Shown: positions 17,926 to 27,300 of the stretch, piece by piece | Layout of the letters: each line of letters opens with the position of its first letter | Numbering within the stretch: the first letter of the stretch is position 1 | From: VAZQ01 sp963758945 | GTDB lineage: Bacteria > Pseudomonadota > Alphaproteobacteria > Rhizobiales > Xanthobacteraceae | Assembly: GCA_963758945.1 (NCBI GenBank) | Contig: CAVWXY010000016.1 | Coordinates: 310,001-374,000 of the forward strand | Reading direction: 5' to 3' | DNA: 64,000 nt | The notes under the pieces: generated by a model | Database searches by the model: none | The model's input: only the letters and a program-made list of their open reading frames with translations | What the model was told of the DNA's origin: nothing | Program-made: the position numbers and the translations under genes

Positions 17926-18795
17926 ATGGAAATCAGGCCCGCTCGCGCGGAGGCGGAGCTCCGTCCTCCAAGCGTCAGCGCGAGACCATTGTCGGCGGCA
18001 TTGGCCGCCGAGATCATCGGCGTCGATTTGAGCCGGCCGATCGACGATCCTACCTTCGCGCAAATCCGCGATGCCTGGCACGAGCATCTCGTGATCCTGG
18101 TGCGCGATCAGGAGCTGAGCGAGGAGGATCAGGTCCGCTTCGCGGAGAAGTTCGGCCCGCCGGCGGTGATCCACACCAAGCAGTTCGTGCGCAACCATCC
18201 CGCCGTGATGCTGATCTCGAATATCCGCGAGGACGGCAAGCCGATCGGTGCCTTGCCCGACGGCGAGATGCAGTTCCACACCGACCAGTGCCACCAGGAG
18301 CGGCCGGCGATGGCCTCGATGCTCTACGCCATCGAGGTGCCTCGCGCTGGCGGCAATACGCTGTTCGCCAATGGCTACATGGCCTATGAAGCCCTTCCCG
18401 CGGCAATCAAGCAGCGCATCGAGGGCCGCAAGGCGCTCAACGCCTACGACTACGACACGGCTGCGATGAAGCGCGGTACGCGGATCGCGGAAGGCGTGCC
18501 GTCCTACGTGCATCCGGTGGTGCGCACCCATCCGGCGACCGGCCGCAAGGCGCTCTACGTCAATCGCCTGATGACGGTGCGGATCGAAGGGATGCCCGCG
18601 CAGGAAAGCGACGACTTGCTGGACGCGTTGTTCGAGCACCAGGAGCGCTGCGAATTCATCTATGAGCACGTCTGGCGCCCCGGTGACCTCCTGATGTGGG
18701 ACAACCGCTGCACGCTGCATGCCCGCACCGATTTCAGCGCGCACGAGCGGCGCTTGATGCGGCGGGTGACCATCCTCGGCGAAAAGCCGATGTGA
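17926..18795 (+). CDS. TauD/TfdA-family 2-oxoglutarate dioxygenase
   Basis: A 289-residue non-heme Fe(II) dioxygenase. The iron-binding facial triad is visible as HTD (His118, Asp120 in QFHTDQCHQ) and a distal histidine (His265 in WDNRCTLHARTDF), with the 2-oxoglutarate-binding arginine shortly after (RRLMRR). Related enzymes hydroxylate taurine, 2,4-D and other small acids, so the substrate cannot be assigned. It has GGAGG upstream and follows the cupin pair in the same direction. Confidence 0.88.
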   Translation: MEIRPARAEAELRPPSVSARPLSAALAAEIIGVDLSRPIDDPTFAQIRDAWHEHLVILVRDQELSEEDQVRFAEKFGPPAVIHTKQFVRNHPAVMLISNIREDGKPIGALPDGEMQFHTDQCHQERPAMASMLYAIEVPRAGGNTLFANGYMAYEALPAAIKQRIEGRKALNAYDYDTAAMKRGTRIAEGVPSYVHPVVRTHPATGRKALYVNRLMTVRIEGMPAQESDDLLDALFEHQERCEFIYEHVWRPGDLLMWDNRCTLHARTDFSAHERRLMRRVTILGEKPM

Positions 18796-18898
18796 AGCTT
18801 ACGACCCCTACCAGATCCCTCGTCATCGCCGGCTCGATGTCGGCGATGACGGCGGAGCAAGGAGCCGATCAGCCGCGACGAGTTGAGACCGGGTTATA

Positions 18899-19414
18899 TT
18901 ACTTCGCGATCGCCTGGCGCAGGATCGTGCGCGCACCTTCCGAACCGTCGAGCTGACGCAGCGTGCGCCGCTTGATCTTCCAGCCCTGCGGCGTGCGCAC
19001 GAGCTCCCAGCGGTTCGCCGTCATGCGGTGGACGCGGAAGCCGCGGGAGCTGCCGTGGTTGGGGACCTCGACCGGATCGCCCTGCGTCTGCGGCACCAGA
19101 ATCTGCAGATAGGATGTGACCACGGCGGTGTCGCCGTCGATGGCGACATGGGGCAGGCCGGTGAAATGCGCCAACCCGCCTGCAATCGCCGCCTGATGCT
19201 CCGGCGTGAGCACGTGCTCGGCGATGGTGTCGCGCCCGCGCGGGCTCGAGAGGTTTTCGCCGCGATCGAAGACGCCGTCCTCCACCCAGCTCGCCGCGAT
19301 GTGCGCTTTGCCGCCGGTATCCGCGCTCGGCGGGTGGCTTGCGATCAGATTGTAGATTTCGAGCCGGTCCTCGATCGCGTGGAGGCGGTCTTCGAGGCTG
19401 CGAGTGGCGCTCAT
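18899..19414 (-). CDS. SnoaL-like (NTF2-fold) protein
   Basis: A 171-residue protein of the SnoaL/NTF2-like fold: RLHAIEDRLEIYNLIASH at the N-terminus, AASWVEDGVFDRG, HFTGLPHVAIDGDTAVVTSYLQIL, and a terminal RRTLRQLDGSEGA. Members act as small isomerases, dehydratases or ring-hydroxylating-dioxygenase beta-like proteins; catalytic residues cannot be assigned here. It is convergent with the TauD gene and runs in the same direction as the Vgb-like gene upstream, separated by a repeat. Confidence 0.75.
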   Translation of the reverse strand: MSATRSLEDRLHAIEDRLEIYNLIASHPPSADTGGKAHIAASWVEDGVFDRGENLSSPRGRDTIAEHVLTPEHQAAIAGGLAHFTGLPHVAIDGDTAVVTSYLQILVPQTQGDPVEVPNHGSSRGFRVHRMTANRWELVRTPQGWKIKRRTLRQLDGSEGARTILRQAIAK

Positions 19415-19432
19415 GTTGCACTCCTTCGTCGC

Positions 19433-19501
19433 GCGAATAGCGAATAGCGAATGGAGACCGCCCGCTCACTATTCGCTACTCCCCATACGCTATTCGCTAC
19501 C
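19433..19501. repeat. ATTCGCTA heptamer cluster
   Basis: The heptamer GCGAATA/TATTCGC occurs three times on one side (GAATAGCGAATAGCGAAT) and twice inverted on the other (ACTATTCGCTA and ACGCTATTCGCTA), so the whole can fold as a hairpin. It fills the gap between the SnoaL-like and Vgb-like genes and may act as a terminator or be a dispersed repeat. Confidence 0.6.
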
Positions 19502-19502
19502 T

Positions 19503-20450
19503 TCACCGCCGCGGGATCACCTCGCCGATCGCGCCGGCGTCGTGGGCGGAGAAGAACAGCCGGCCGTCGGGAATGGCGACGATGGCGCGCGCGCCGCAGC
19601 CCGCGACCGGGATCGCGTATTCGCCGATCACCATGCCGTCCGGTGCCATGCGGCCGATCCTGTTGGCAAAGTTCTCGGTGAACCAGAGGTCGCCGTCCGG
19701 CGCGACGGCGACGCCGCGCAAGGAGGCGTCCGGCGTCCGCACCGGCCATTCGGTCACGCGGCCATGCGCGTCGATGCGCCCGAGCGCGTTGGCCTTGGTC
19801 TCGACGAACCAGATGTCGCCGTCGGGATGAACGGCCATGGCGCGCGGCTCGCTGTTCGGCGTCGGGATTTGGTATTCGGTGACTTGACCGCCCATGGTGA
19901 TCCGGCCGATCTGCCCGGCTTCGTATTCGCTGAACCAGAGGTCACCGCCGCGCACCACGAGCGACAGCGGCCGGCAGCCCGGCGTGAGGCCTTGCGAAAA
20001 TTCCGTCACCGCGCCGTCCGGAGTGATCCGGCCGATGCGGCTGAGCTGCGCTTCGGAGAACCATACGTTTCCGTCCGGCCCTGCGATGATGCCGTCCGGT
20101 CCGGCGCCGGCGGTCGCAACCGGAAATTCGCTGATCGCGCCCGACGTGGTGATCCGACCGATCCGGTTGCCGGCGTTCTCGCAAAACCACAGCGCGCCGT
20201 CGGCCGCCGGGGTGATGCCGATGGGCCGGCTGTCAGGCGTCGGGGTGTCGAACTCGACGAAGCTGCCGTCGCCGGGATTCATTCTCCCGATCTTGGATGT
20301 TCCGCTTTCGCAGAACCACAGATGCCGGTCGGGGCCGAGCACGATGATGTAGGGCTTGCTGTCTGGGGTCGGAATCGGATGCAGAACGATCTCGACATCG
20401 GCATGCGCCGACCGCTCCTGCCGCGACGACGCTCCGCGATTGCCCGACAT
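19503..20450 (-). CDS. Vgb-like seven-blade beta-propeller protein
   Basis: A 315-residue protein made of about seven repeats of roughly 42 residues, with the recurring pattern GPDGxxWFxExxxxxIGRI (for example DGNVWFSEAQLSRIGRI and DGDIWFVETKANALGRI). This is the streptogramin (virginiamycin B) lyase fold, but many members of the family are not antibiotic lyases, and I could not confirm the catalytic His/Glu/His set. The start at 20450 (MSGNRG) has GGGGAGA upstream; an earlier in-frame ATG is at 20486. There is no clear signal peptide. It is divergent from the TAXI receptor gene. Confidence 0.72.
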   Translation of the reverse strand: MSGNRGASSRQERSAHADVEIVLHPIPTPDSKPYIIVLGPDRHLWFCESGTSKIGRMNPGDGSFVEFDTPTPDSRPIGITPAADGALWFCENAGNRIGRITTSGAISEFPVATAGAGPDGIIAGPDGNVWFSEAQLSRIGRITPDGAVTEFSQGLTPGCRPLSLVVRGGDLWFSEYEAGQIGRITMGGQVTEYQIPTPNSEPRAMAVHPDGDIWFVETKANALGRIDAHGRVTEWPVRTPDASLRGVAVAPDGDLWFTENFANRIGRMAPDGMVIGEYAIPVAGCGARAIVAIPDGRLFFSAHDAGAIGEVIPRR

Positions 20451-20608
20451 CGTCGATCTCCCCGTGGCAACGCGGCTCCCCGGCACGAGGGAAGCGGACC
20501 TGCGTCCAATTGCGCGGTATTACGCCTTGGGCTAACCGTACCATAATCCAAGCGGGCATCTCAAACCCGCCGCATCACCAGCAATAATTGCGAATGGAGG
20601 AAGCGACG

Positions 20609-21562
20609 ATGAAATCGCTCGGCACCTGCCTCGTCATGGCGCTGTTGGCGACCGGATCCGCGGCTGCGCAGACCGTCAGTATCGTGACCACGCCGAGCGG
20701 CTCGTTCACGAATTCGGCGGGCGCCGCGATGGCCAAGGTCATCGGCGAAAAGACCAAGCTGCGGGCGATCCTGCAGGCGCAGGCGCTGCAGGCCATGATC
20801 CCGGTCGCCGCCGGCTCCGCCGAGTTCGGGATGGGCAATTCGTTCGACACCACCTTCTACGTGAAGGGCACGGGCGAATACGAGGGCCAGGGCGAGCACA
20901 AGAACCTGCGCAACGTCGCCACGCTGCTGCCCTATCAGGTGGCGCTGCATGTGCGCGCGGACTCCGATATCAAGTCGATCGCCGATCTCAAGGGCAAGCG
21001 GGTATCGGCCGGTTTCAACGCGCAAAAGACCATCGGGCGCATCATCGCGGCCCATCTGGCGACGGCGGGGCTGACCTATCAGGACGTGACCGGGGTGCTC
21101 ACCCCGAATGTCAGCCGTTCGGCGGAGGATTTCAGCGCCGGCAAGACCGATGTGCTGTTCTTCGCGCTCGGCTCGGCGGCGGTGAAACAGGCGGCGGCGA
21201 CCGTCGGCGGCTTGCGGGTGATACCGATCGAGGAGACGCCGGAAGCGATCAAGCGCATGCAGGCGGTGCTCCCCGGCTCCTACATCGTGGAGGTCAAGCC
21301 CTCCCCGGCATTCGACGGCATCGACAAGCCGACCAAGGTGGTGGCGTTCGACATGGTGCTCTCCACCAACACGGACGTGCCGGAGAACGTGGTCTACGAG
21401 GTGGCCAAGGCGCTGCACGAGAACAAGGCCGCGCTTGCGGCGACGTTCCCGCCGTTCAATCTGTTCGTGCCCGACAAGATGGCGAAGCCGGTGCAGGACG
21501 TCGAATTGCATCCGGGCGCGCTCAAATATTATCGCGAGATCGGACTGGTGCCGAAATCGTAG
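20609..21562 (+). CDS. TAXI-family TRAP solute-binding protein
   Basis: A 317-residue periplasmic receptor with a signal peptide (SLGTCLVMALLATGSAAAQ) and the TAXI-type core: TTPSGSFTNSAGAAMAKVI, AGSAEFGMGNSFDT, and DLKGKRVSAGF. TAXI proteins bind small carboxylates and deliver them to a fused TRAP permease. GGAGGA lies nine bases before the ATG. The only TRAP permease here is convergent to it, so the two are not in one operon. Confidence 0.87.
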   Translation: MKSLGTCLVMALLATGSAAAQTVSIVTTPSGSFTNSAGAAMAKVIGEKTKLRAILQAQALQAMIPVAAGSAEFGMGNSFDTTFYVKGTGEYEGQGEHKNLRNVATLLPYQVALHVRADSDIKSIADLKGKRVSAGFNAQKTIGRIIAAHLATAGLTYQDVTGVLTPNVSRSAEDFSAGKTDVLFFALGSAAVKQAAATVGGLRVIPIEETPEAIKRMQAVLPGSYIVEVKPSPAFDGIDKPTKVVAFDMVLSTNTDVPENVVYEVAKALHENKAALAATFPPFNLFVPDKMAKPVQDVELHPGALKYYREIGLVPKS

Positions 21563-21604
21563 CTCGGGCGGCCGCGACCCCTTACGCCCTCATCGCTGCC
21601 GTCA

Positions 21605-23593
21605 TCATTCCGCATCGCCGCTGCCGCGAATGCCCATGCGGTCGAGTGCGGCATGTTGATCGGACGGCATTGCCACCGTGGGGCCTAAAGGTGCCGACGG
21701 CGCCTCCGCAGCCGGCCGCGCGCGGCGCTGCGTTCGCTCCCACAGCAAAAGCAGCACGGCCGCTACGGCGCCGGCAACATTGAGCCAGCGCGCGGCGGCA
21801 AAGGCGCCGACCGGAAGCAGCAGGCAAATGCCGATCCCGCCGTGGACGAGGCGATCGACGATGCCGAGCGGACGAACGGAATAGCCCATCACCGCGGTCG
21901 AGATCAGCCAGATGCCCGCGATCGCGGTCGCGACATCGATGACGATGAGGACGGGGTCGCCCTTCAACAACAGCGTGCCGGAAAACACGAACAGGAACGG
22001 GACGACGAAAATGGTCCAACCGAACGCCATCGCCATCCAGCCGGTCTTGTTGGGATCGGCGCCGGCGAGATTGGCGGCGACGAAGGCGGCGACCGCGACC
22101 GGCGGAGAGATCACCGACAGGCAGCCGTAATAGAGGATGAACATGTGCGCCGCCATCGGCTCGATCCCCATCTGGATCAGGCTCGGCGCCACCAGCGTCG
22201 CCAGCAAAATGTAGCAGCCGACGGTAGGCAGGCCCGCGCCCAGGATGATGTTGGCGACGGCGGCGAGAAGCAGCAGCGCGAGCAGGCTTCCGCCGGCGAG
22301 ATGGATGAGCACGAGGCTGAGCGTAAAGCCTGCGCCGGAATAATTGAGCGCCCCGATCATGATGCCGGCGGCGGCGCCGATCATGAACAGGTCGATCACG
22401 GACGTGCCGGTATCGCGCAGCATCGCGTAGAGATCGCGGATGCCGATGCGCTTGCCCTGGAACGGGAATATGAGGGCGAGGACGAGCGCCACCGCGATCG
22501 CGATCAAGCCGGCGCCCTCGGCCTCCTCGCCGCCCCAGAACAAGGCGTAGATCAGCGCCACGAACGGAATCGGGAAATACCAGCCGGCTTTGAGCACCGC
22601 CGCGAGCCGCGGTATCTGCTCCGGCTCCATCGGCCGGATACCGCTGCGCGCGGCTTCGAGATCGACCTGAATGAAAAGCGCGACGTAGAACAGGATCGCC
22701 GGGACGGCGGCGGCAAGCGCCACCTCGGCATAGGGCACGCGCAGGAATTCGGCCATGACGAAGGCCGCGATCCCCATCACCGGCGGCATGATCTGCCCCC
22801 CGGTCGAGGCATTGGCTTCGATGGCGGCGGCGAGGTGCGGCCGAAATCCCACGCGCACCATCAGCGGGATGGTGATGATGCCGATGGTGATGATGTTCGA
22901 CACGACGTTGCCGGAAATGGTGCCGAACAGCGATGATCCGAGGATCGCGATCTTGGCCGGCCCGCCGCGGTAGCGGCCCATCAGTGCGACCGAGATATCG
23001 GTGAAAAAGCCGGCGCCACCCGATTTCAGCAGTACGTTGCCGAACAGCACGAAGATCACGACCACGGTGGCCACGATCTTGAGCGTGATGCCGAGCGCGG
23101 CGCTGGAGTCCCAGACCGAGTAATAGGTCAGACGGCCGAGCGGGATCGACTTGGCCGCGAACTCGCCCGGCAGATAACCCGCGATCAGGGCCAGCACGAA
23201 GAAGAAGATGGTGGTGTAGAGCAGCCCCCTCCCGGTCGTGCGCCGCAGACCCTCGAGGATCAGGACGATCATGCCGCCCGCGACGATCAGCCCGTCCCAG
23301 GGGCGCGCATTGACCAGTTCCGACAAGGCGGGGAAACGGAACAGGATATAGACGGCGCCCGCAAACGAGACGAGCGCGGCGAGAAGATCGTACCAGGGAA
23401 CCGCGCGCGCCTCCCCGCGCTTGCCGCCGTCGGCGGGCACATGGAGAAAGATGAGCGGCATGGCGAGCGCGAGCAGGCCGGCGAGATACTGCTCGGTGTA
23501 GAGCGAGAGGCCGAACTTGCGAAACAGGTCGGCCGCCACGGCGACCGCTGCGCAGGTCAAGGCGACCGCCAGCACGTTCACCAGTTTCGTCAT
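21605..23593 (-). CDS. fused TRAP transporter permease (DctQM type)
   Basis: A 662-residue integral membrane protein with about 16-17 hydrophobic stretches. The N-terminal part corresponds to the small four-helix subunit and the rest to the large twelve-helix subunit. TRAP-M features such as FGTISGNVVSNIITIGIITIP, STGGQIMPPVMG and LGAGLPTVGCYI are present. It is the permease expected to work with a TAXI receptor, using an ion gradient. The 42-bp convergent junction with the receptor gene is unusual for a functional pair. Confidence 0.9.
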   Translation of the reverse strand: MTKLVNVLAVALTCAAVAVAADLFRKFGLSLYTEQYLAGLLALAMPLIFLHVPADGGKRGEARAVPWYDLLAALVSFAGAVYILFRFPALSELVNARPWDGLIVAGGMIVLILEGLRRTTGRGLLYTTIFFFVLALIAGYLPGEFAAKSIPLGRLTYYSVWDSSAALGITLKIVATVVVIFVLFGNVLLKSGGAGFFTDISVALMGRYRGGPAKIAILGSSLFGTISGNVVSNIITIGIITIPLMVRVGFRPHLAAAIEANASTGGQIMPPVMGIAAFVMAEFLRVPYAEVALAAAVPAILFYVALFIQVDLEAARSGIRPMEPEQIPRLAAVLKAGWYFPIPFVALIYALFWGGEEAEGAGLIAIAVALVLALIFPFQGKRIGIRDLYAMLRDTGTSVIDLFMIGAAAGIMIGALNYSGAGFTLSLVLIHLAGGSLLALLLLAAVANIILGAGLPTVGCYILLATLVAPSLIQMGIEPMAAHMFILYYGCLSVISPPVAVAAFVAANLAGADPNKTGWMAMAFGWTIFVVPFLFVFSGTLLLKGDPVLIVIDVATAIAGIWLISTAVMGYSVRPLGIVDRLVHGGIGICLLLPVGAFAAARWLNVAGAVAAVLLLLWERTQRRARPAAEAPSAPLGPTVAMPSDQHAALDRMGIRGSGDAE

Positions 23594-23720
23594 GGCGCCT
23601 CGGTCCCCCGTGCCGAGGCTTGAATATCATATCGCCGGGCGCGGTCTCGGGCGCAGATTGCCGCGACCAGAGGCTCCTTCGGCGAATGGCCGATGCGGCG
23701 TCCCGGTTCACGTGGCACGG

Positions 23721-24845
23721 CTACGCATGTCCCCACACCGAACGCGCGGTCTCGACGACGAGCCGGAGCTTGGCGACTTCGCCCGCGACGTCCATGGTGT
23801 TGCCGCCGATGCCGCTGGAGAAGCCGCATTGCGGGCTCAGCGCGAGCTGTTCGAGCGGAGCATATTTGCTCGCCTCGTCGATGCGGCGCTTGAGCTCGTC
23901 CTTCGTTTCGAGCCGGCCGCTCTTGGTGGTGACGAGGCCGAGCACGGCGACCTTGCCCTTGGGCAGGAAGCGCAGCGGCGCGAATCCGCCGGCCCGCGCG
24001 CTGTCGTATTCGAGGAAGTAGCCGTCCACGTTGATCGCGTTGAAGACGAGCTCGGCGATCGGCTCGTAGCCGCCTTCCGCCACCCAAGCGCCCGCGAAGT
24101 TGCCGCGGCAGAGATGCATGCACACCGTCATGTCCTGCGGGCGGTCCTTGATGGTGTCGTTGATGAGCTTGGCGTAGGTCGCGGGCAGCGTCGCCGGATC
24201 CTCGCCGATATTGGCGACTTGCCGGCGCAGCTCCGGGTCGCAGAGGTAGGCGAGATTGACCTCGTCGAGCTGCAGATACCTGCAGCCCGCGCGGGCGAGG
24301 TCGCCGATCTCTTCGCGGTAGAGACGGGCGAGATCGGCGTAGAAATCGGCGATGTCGGGATAGGCCTCGGCGTCGATCGCCTCGCGTCCGCCGCGGAAAT
24401 GCATCACCGTGGGCGACGGCAGCGTGATCTTGGGCATCACGCGCGCGACCGACATCAGGAACCTGAAATCGTCGACGAAGATACCGCCGCCGTCCGGCCG
24501 CGCGAGCTTGCCGGTCACCTGCATGGTCGGCGGGCTGTGCTCGCGCTCGCCTTCGGCGGAGTGAAAGCGTACGGTGAGCTTGGACGGCATCATCCGCACG
24601 TTGCGGAATTTCAACATGAAATCGCGGTGCCAGGAGTGGCGATTGTACTCGCCGTCGGTGACGAGCTTGAGCCCGAGCCCCTCCTGCATGCGCACCACGT
24701 CGCGGATCGCCGCCTGCTGGATACCCTTGAGCTCAGCGTCTGCGATTTGGTTCTTCTCCGCTTGCTCGCGCGCCCTGATCAGAGCGTCCGGGCGGATCAG
24801 GCTGCCGACATGGTCGGCGCGGAAAGGAGGCTTGCTGCGTTCCAT
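23721..24845 (-). CDS. MetE-like cobalamin-independent methyltransferase
   Basis: A 374-residue protein with the fold of the C-terminal half of MetE. DHVGSLIRP at the N-terminus, LVTDGEYNRHSWHRDF, YLQLDEVNLAYLCDP, CMHLCRGN and LSPQCGFSSG are typical of the short YxjG-type family. His and two Cys (in CMHLCRGN and SPQCGF) are the expected zinc ligands. Because the N-terminal MetE half is missing, the methyl donor is probably not polyglutamylated methyltetrahydrofolate in the standard way. Some relatives act in degradation of other methylated or thiol compounds. It stands alone. Confidence 0.83.
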   Translation of the reverse strand: MERSKPPFRADHVGSLIRPDALIRAREQAEKNQIADAELKGIQQAAIRDVVRMQEGLGLKLVTDGEYNRHSWHRDFMLKFRNVRMMPSKLTVRFHSAEGEREHSPPTMQVTGKLARPDGGGIFVDDFRFLMSVARVMPKITLPSPTVMHFRGGREAIDAEAYPDIADFYADLARLYREEIGDLARAGCRYLQLDEVNLAYLCDPELRRQVANIGEDPATLPATYAKLINDTIKDRPQDMTVCMHLCRGNFAGAWVAEGGYEPIAELVFNAINVDGYFLEYDSARAGGFAPLRFLPKGKVAVLGLVTTKSGRLETKDELKRRIDEASKYAPLEQLALSPQCGFSSGIGGNTMDVAGEVAKLRLVVETARSVWGHA

Positions 24846-24979
24846 ACTGACGGTCTCCGAGGCAGGGCCCGCTCATTCGAGCTTGGTCCAACGATAACAC
24901 GCGCGGTGCGGCTCGCGGGTAGACTGCGGCACGGGCTTGGTTACAAGATGGGCGTAGAGAGAGACCAGGAGAAGATGCG

Positions 24980-25949
24980 ATGAAGGCTGGCGTTGCGAGC
25001 GAGAACGGACTCGTCGTGCGCGACATACCGCAACCGCGACCGAAGCCCAACGAGGTGCTGGTCAGGGTGCGGGCGGCGGCGCTCAACCGCGCCGATCTCA
25101 CCACCGCGCGCGGTCTTCCGCACGGCAGCCATGGCGGGATCGGCGCCCCCGTCGGCATCGAATGGGCAGGCGAGGTGGTCGAGACCGGCGCCGAGGTCTC
25201 CGGCCTCAAGCCGGGCGACCGAAGTCATGTGCTCCGGCACCGGCGGCTACGCCGAATACGCCGTTAGCGATTGGGGGCGCGTCTACCAGATTCCGGACGC
25301 GATGGAGTTCGAGCGCGCGGCAACGCTGCCGGTTTCGCTCACCACGCTGCACAACGCGCTGATCACCGCCGGCCGGCTGCACGCGGGCGAAAGCGTGCTG
25401 ATCCAGGGCGCGAGCTCCGGCGTCGGCCTGATGGGCCTGCAGATCGCCAAGCTCACGGGTGCGAAACCGGTGTTCGGCTCGGCGACCAACGACGCCCGGC
25501 GCGCGCGGCTCAAGGAATTCGGCGCCAATCTCGCCGTCGATACCCGCAATCCGGATTGGCCCGAGCAGGTGCTCGAGGCAACCGGCGGCAAGGGCGTCGA
25601 TCTCGTCGTCGACATGCTGTCGGGGCCGGTGGTGGCGCAAACGATGAAGGCGACGGCAATGCTCGGCCGCATCGTCAATGTCGGCCGCCTCGCCGGCACC
25701 AAGGCCGAGTTCGATTTCGATCTCCATGCGCTGCGCCGCATCGACTATATCGGTGTGACCTTCCGCACCCGAACGCTCGAGGAGGTGCGCGAGATCGGCC
25801 GGCGCATGCGCGCCGACCTGTGGGACGCGGTGACGGCGGGCAAGCTCGCGCTGCCGATCGACCGCCGCTTCCCGCTCGACGAGGCGCCCGCGGCGCAGGC
25901 GCATATGCGCGAGAACAAGCATTTCGGCAAGATCGTGCTGACGATGTGA
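24980..25949 (+). pseudogene. zinc-type/quinone oxidoreductase (MDR family), frameshifted
   Basis: After removal of one base this is a 322-residue medium-chain dehydrogenase of the NADPH:quinone reductase type, with an N-terminal GroES-like domain (VRVRAAALNRADLTTARG, GIEWAGEVVETG) and a Rossmann domain (ILIQGASSGVG, then GGKGVDLVVDML). The frame breaks near 25222-25223: GGCGACCG is followed by AAGTC, where one A too many changes GDRVMC into GDRSH. It has AGGAGAAG before the ATG. Downstream is convergent with the Bug receptor. Confidence 0.82.
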
Positions 25950-26036
25950 ACGCATTGTCTGTCGACGACAGCGCCGCGAATCCGGCGCGCTCCCTCCCCG
26001 CAAGCGGCGAGAGGTGGAGCCCGTAGCGCGCCGGGA

Positions 26037-27054
26037 TCACATCTGGATGTTCGCCGCCTTGATGATCGGTCCCCACTTGCGGACTTCAGCGGCGATGAAG
26101 GCTTTCGCCTGCTCCGGCGTCCCGCCGGCCGGCAGCGAGTCGAGCTTGTAGAGCTCCTGCTTGCCCTTGTTGCTGCCGATGAAGGCGTTGGCGCCGGCAT
26201 TGATCTTCGCAATGATGTCTGCCGGCGTCCGCGCGGGCGCCGCCAGCGCGAACCAGGCGGTGGCCTCGAAGCCGGGGAAGCCGGCCTGCTCCACAGTGGG
26301 GACATCGGGCAAGCGTTGCGTGCGCCGCGCGCTGGTGACCGCGAGCGCGCGCAGCCTGCCGGCCTGCACGTGCGGGCCCGGACTCGTGGTCAGCGTGCAG
26401 GCGAAATCGAGCTGGCCGCCGACGAGATCGGTCAGCATTTGCGGTTCGGCGCGATAAGCGACCACCGTCATCCTGGCGCCCGTCTCGGCCATGAATGCCG
26501 CCAGCGTGATGTGGGCGGTGGTGCCGGCGCCCGGCACGCCGGCGTTGAGCTTGCCCGGATTGGCCTTGGCGTAGTCGACCAGCTCCTTCAGCGTCTTCGC
26601 CTCGACCTTGTTGGGGTTGACGACGAAAATGTGCGGCAGCTTGGAGATGATCACGATCGGCGCCAGAATCCGCCTGCGCATCGTAGGGCATGCTGGCGAA
26701 CATGAACTTGTTGAGCGCGAGCGAGCCCGCGCCGGCCATCAGGATGGTGTAGCCGTCGGGCGCCGCCTTGGCCGCGGCCATCGCCCCGATATTGCCGGCG
26801 GCGCCGACGCGGTTGTCGATCACGAATTGCTGGCCGAGCTTATCGCTCAGTTCCTGCGCCACGCTGCGGCCCAGGAGGTCCATCGCGCCCCCGGCGGGAA
26901 ACGGGATGACCAGCGTCACCGGCCGCGCCGGCCAAGTCTGCGCGCCAGTCTGCGCGCCAGTCTGCGCGCCGGATGCCTGCGCCTTCGCGAGCGCAGGCGC
27001 CAGCGGCGCCAGCGCGGCGCCGATCAGGAACGCGCGGCGTGCGATCACGGGCAT
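26037..27054 (-). pseudogene. tripartite tricarboxylate (Bug) receptor, frameshifted
   Basis: Corrected for one extra base this is a periplasmic Bug-family solute-binding protein of about 338 residues: Tat-like signal (ARRAFLIGAALAPLAPALA), WPARPVTLVIPFPAGGAMD, DNRVGAAGNIGA, then, in the other frame, APIVIISKLPHIFVVNP, GVPGAGTTAHIT, and DVPTVEQAGFPGFEA. The break is at the AA pair near 26667. No TctA/TctB membrane genes are near, as is common for these receptors. A 12-bp unit repeated three times (about 26940-26975) adds GAQT repeats just after the signal peptide. Confidence 0.85.
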
Positions 27055-27300
27055 GACGTCCTCGCTTGTTGTCGCTGCTTGTCCATGCAGAACGATTTCT
27101 CCGCGGGCAAGAGATCGAACTCAACCTCGAATTGTCAACCGGCTCGACCGCAATGGCGCCCGGCGGGTCGCGTGTTGCTCGCGGGCGGAATCTTCTCCAA
27201 GGTGGCGTGAGTTTGTCCATGTGCGACGGCGTCGCGGCCGGGAAGGCCGGCAACGCCGTGCCAGGATTGGTTCGACACGCAGATCAGGCAAAGGGCCGAC

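Noticed and set aside
19503..20450. Streptogramin resistance enzyme
   Set aside because: The propeller fold fits, but catalytic residues were not confirmed and most such proteins in soil bacteria are not antibiotic lyases.
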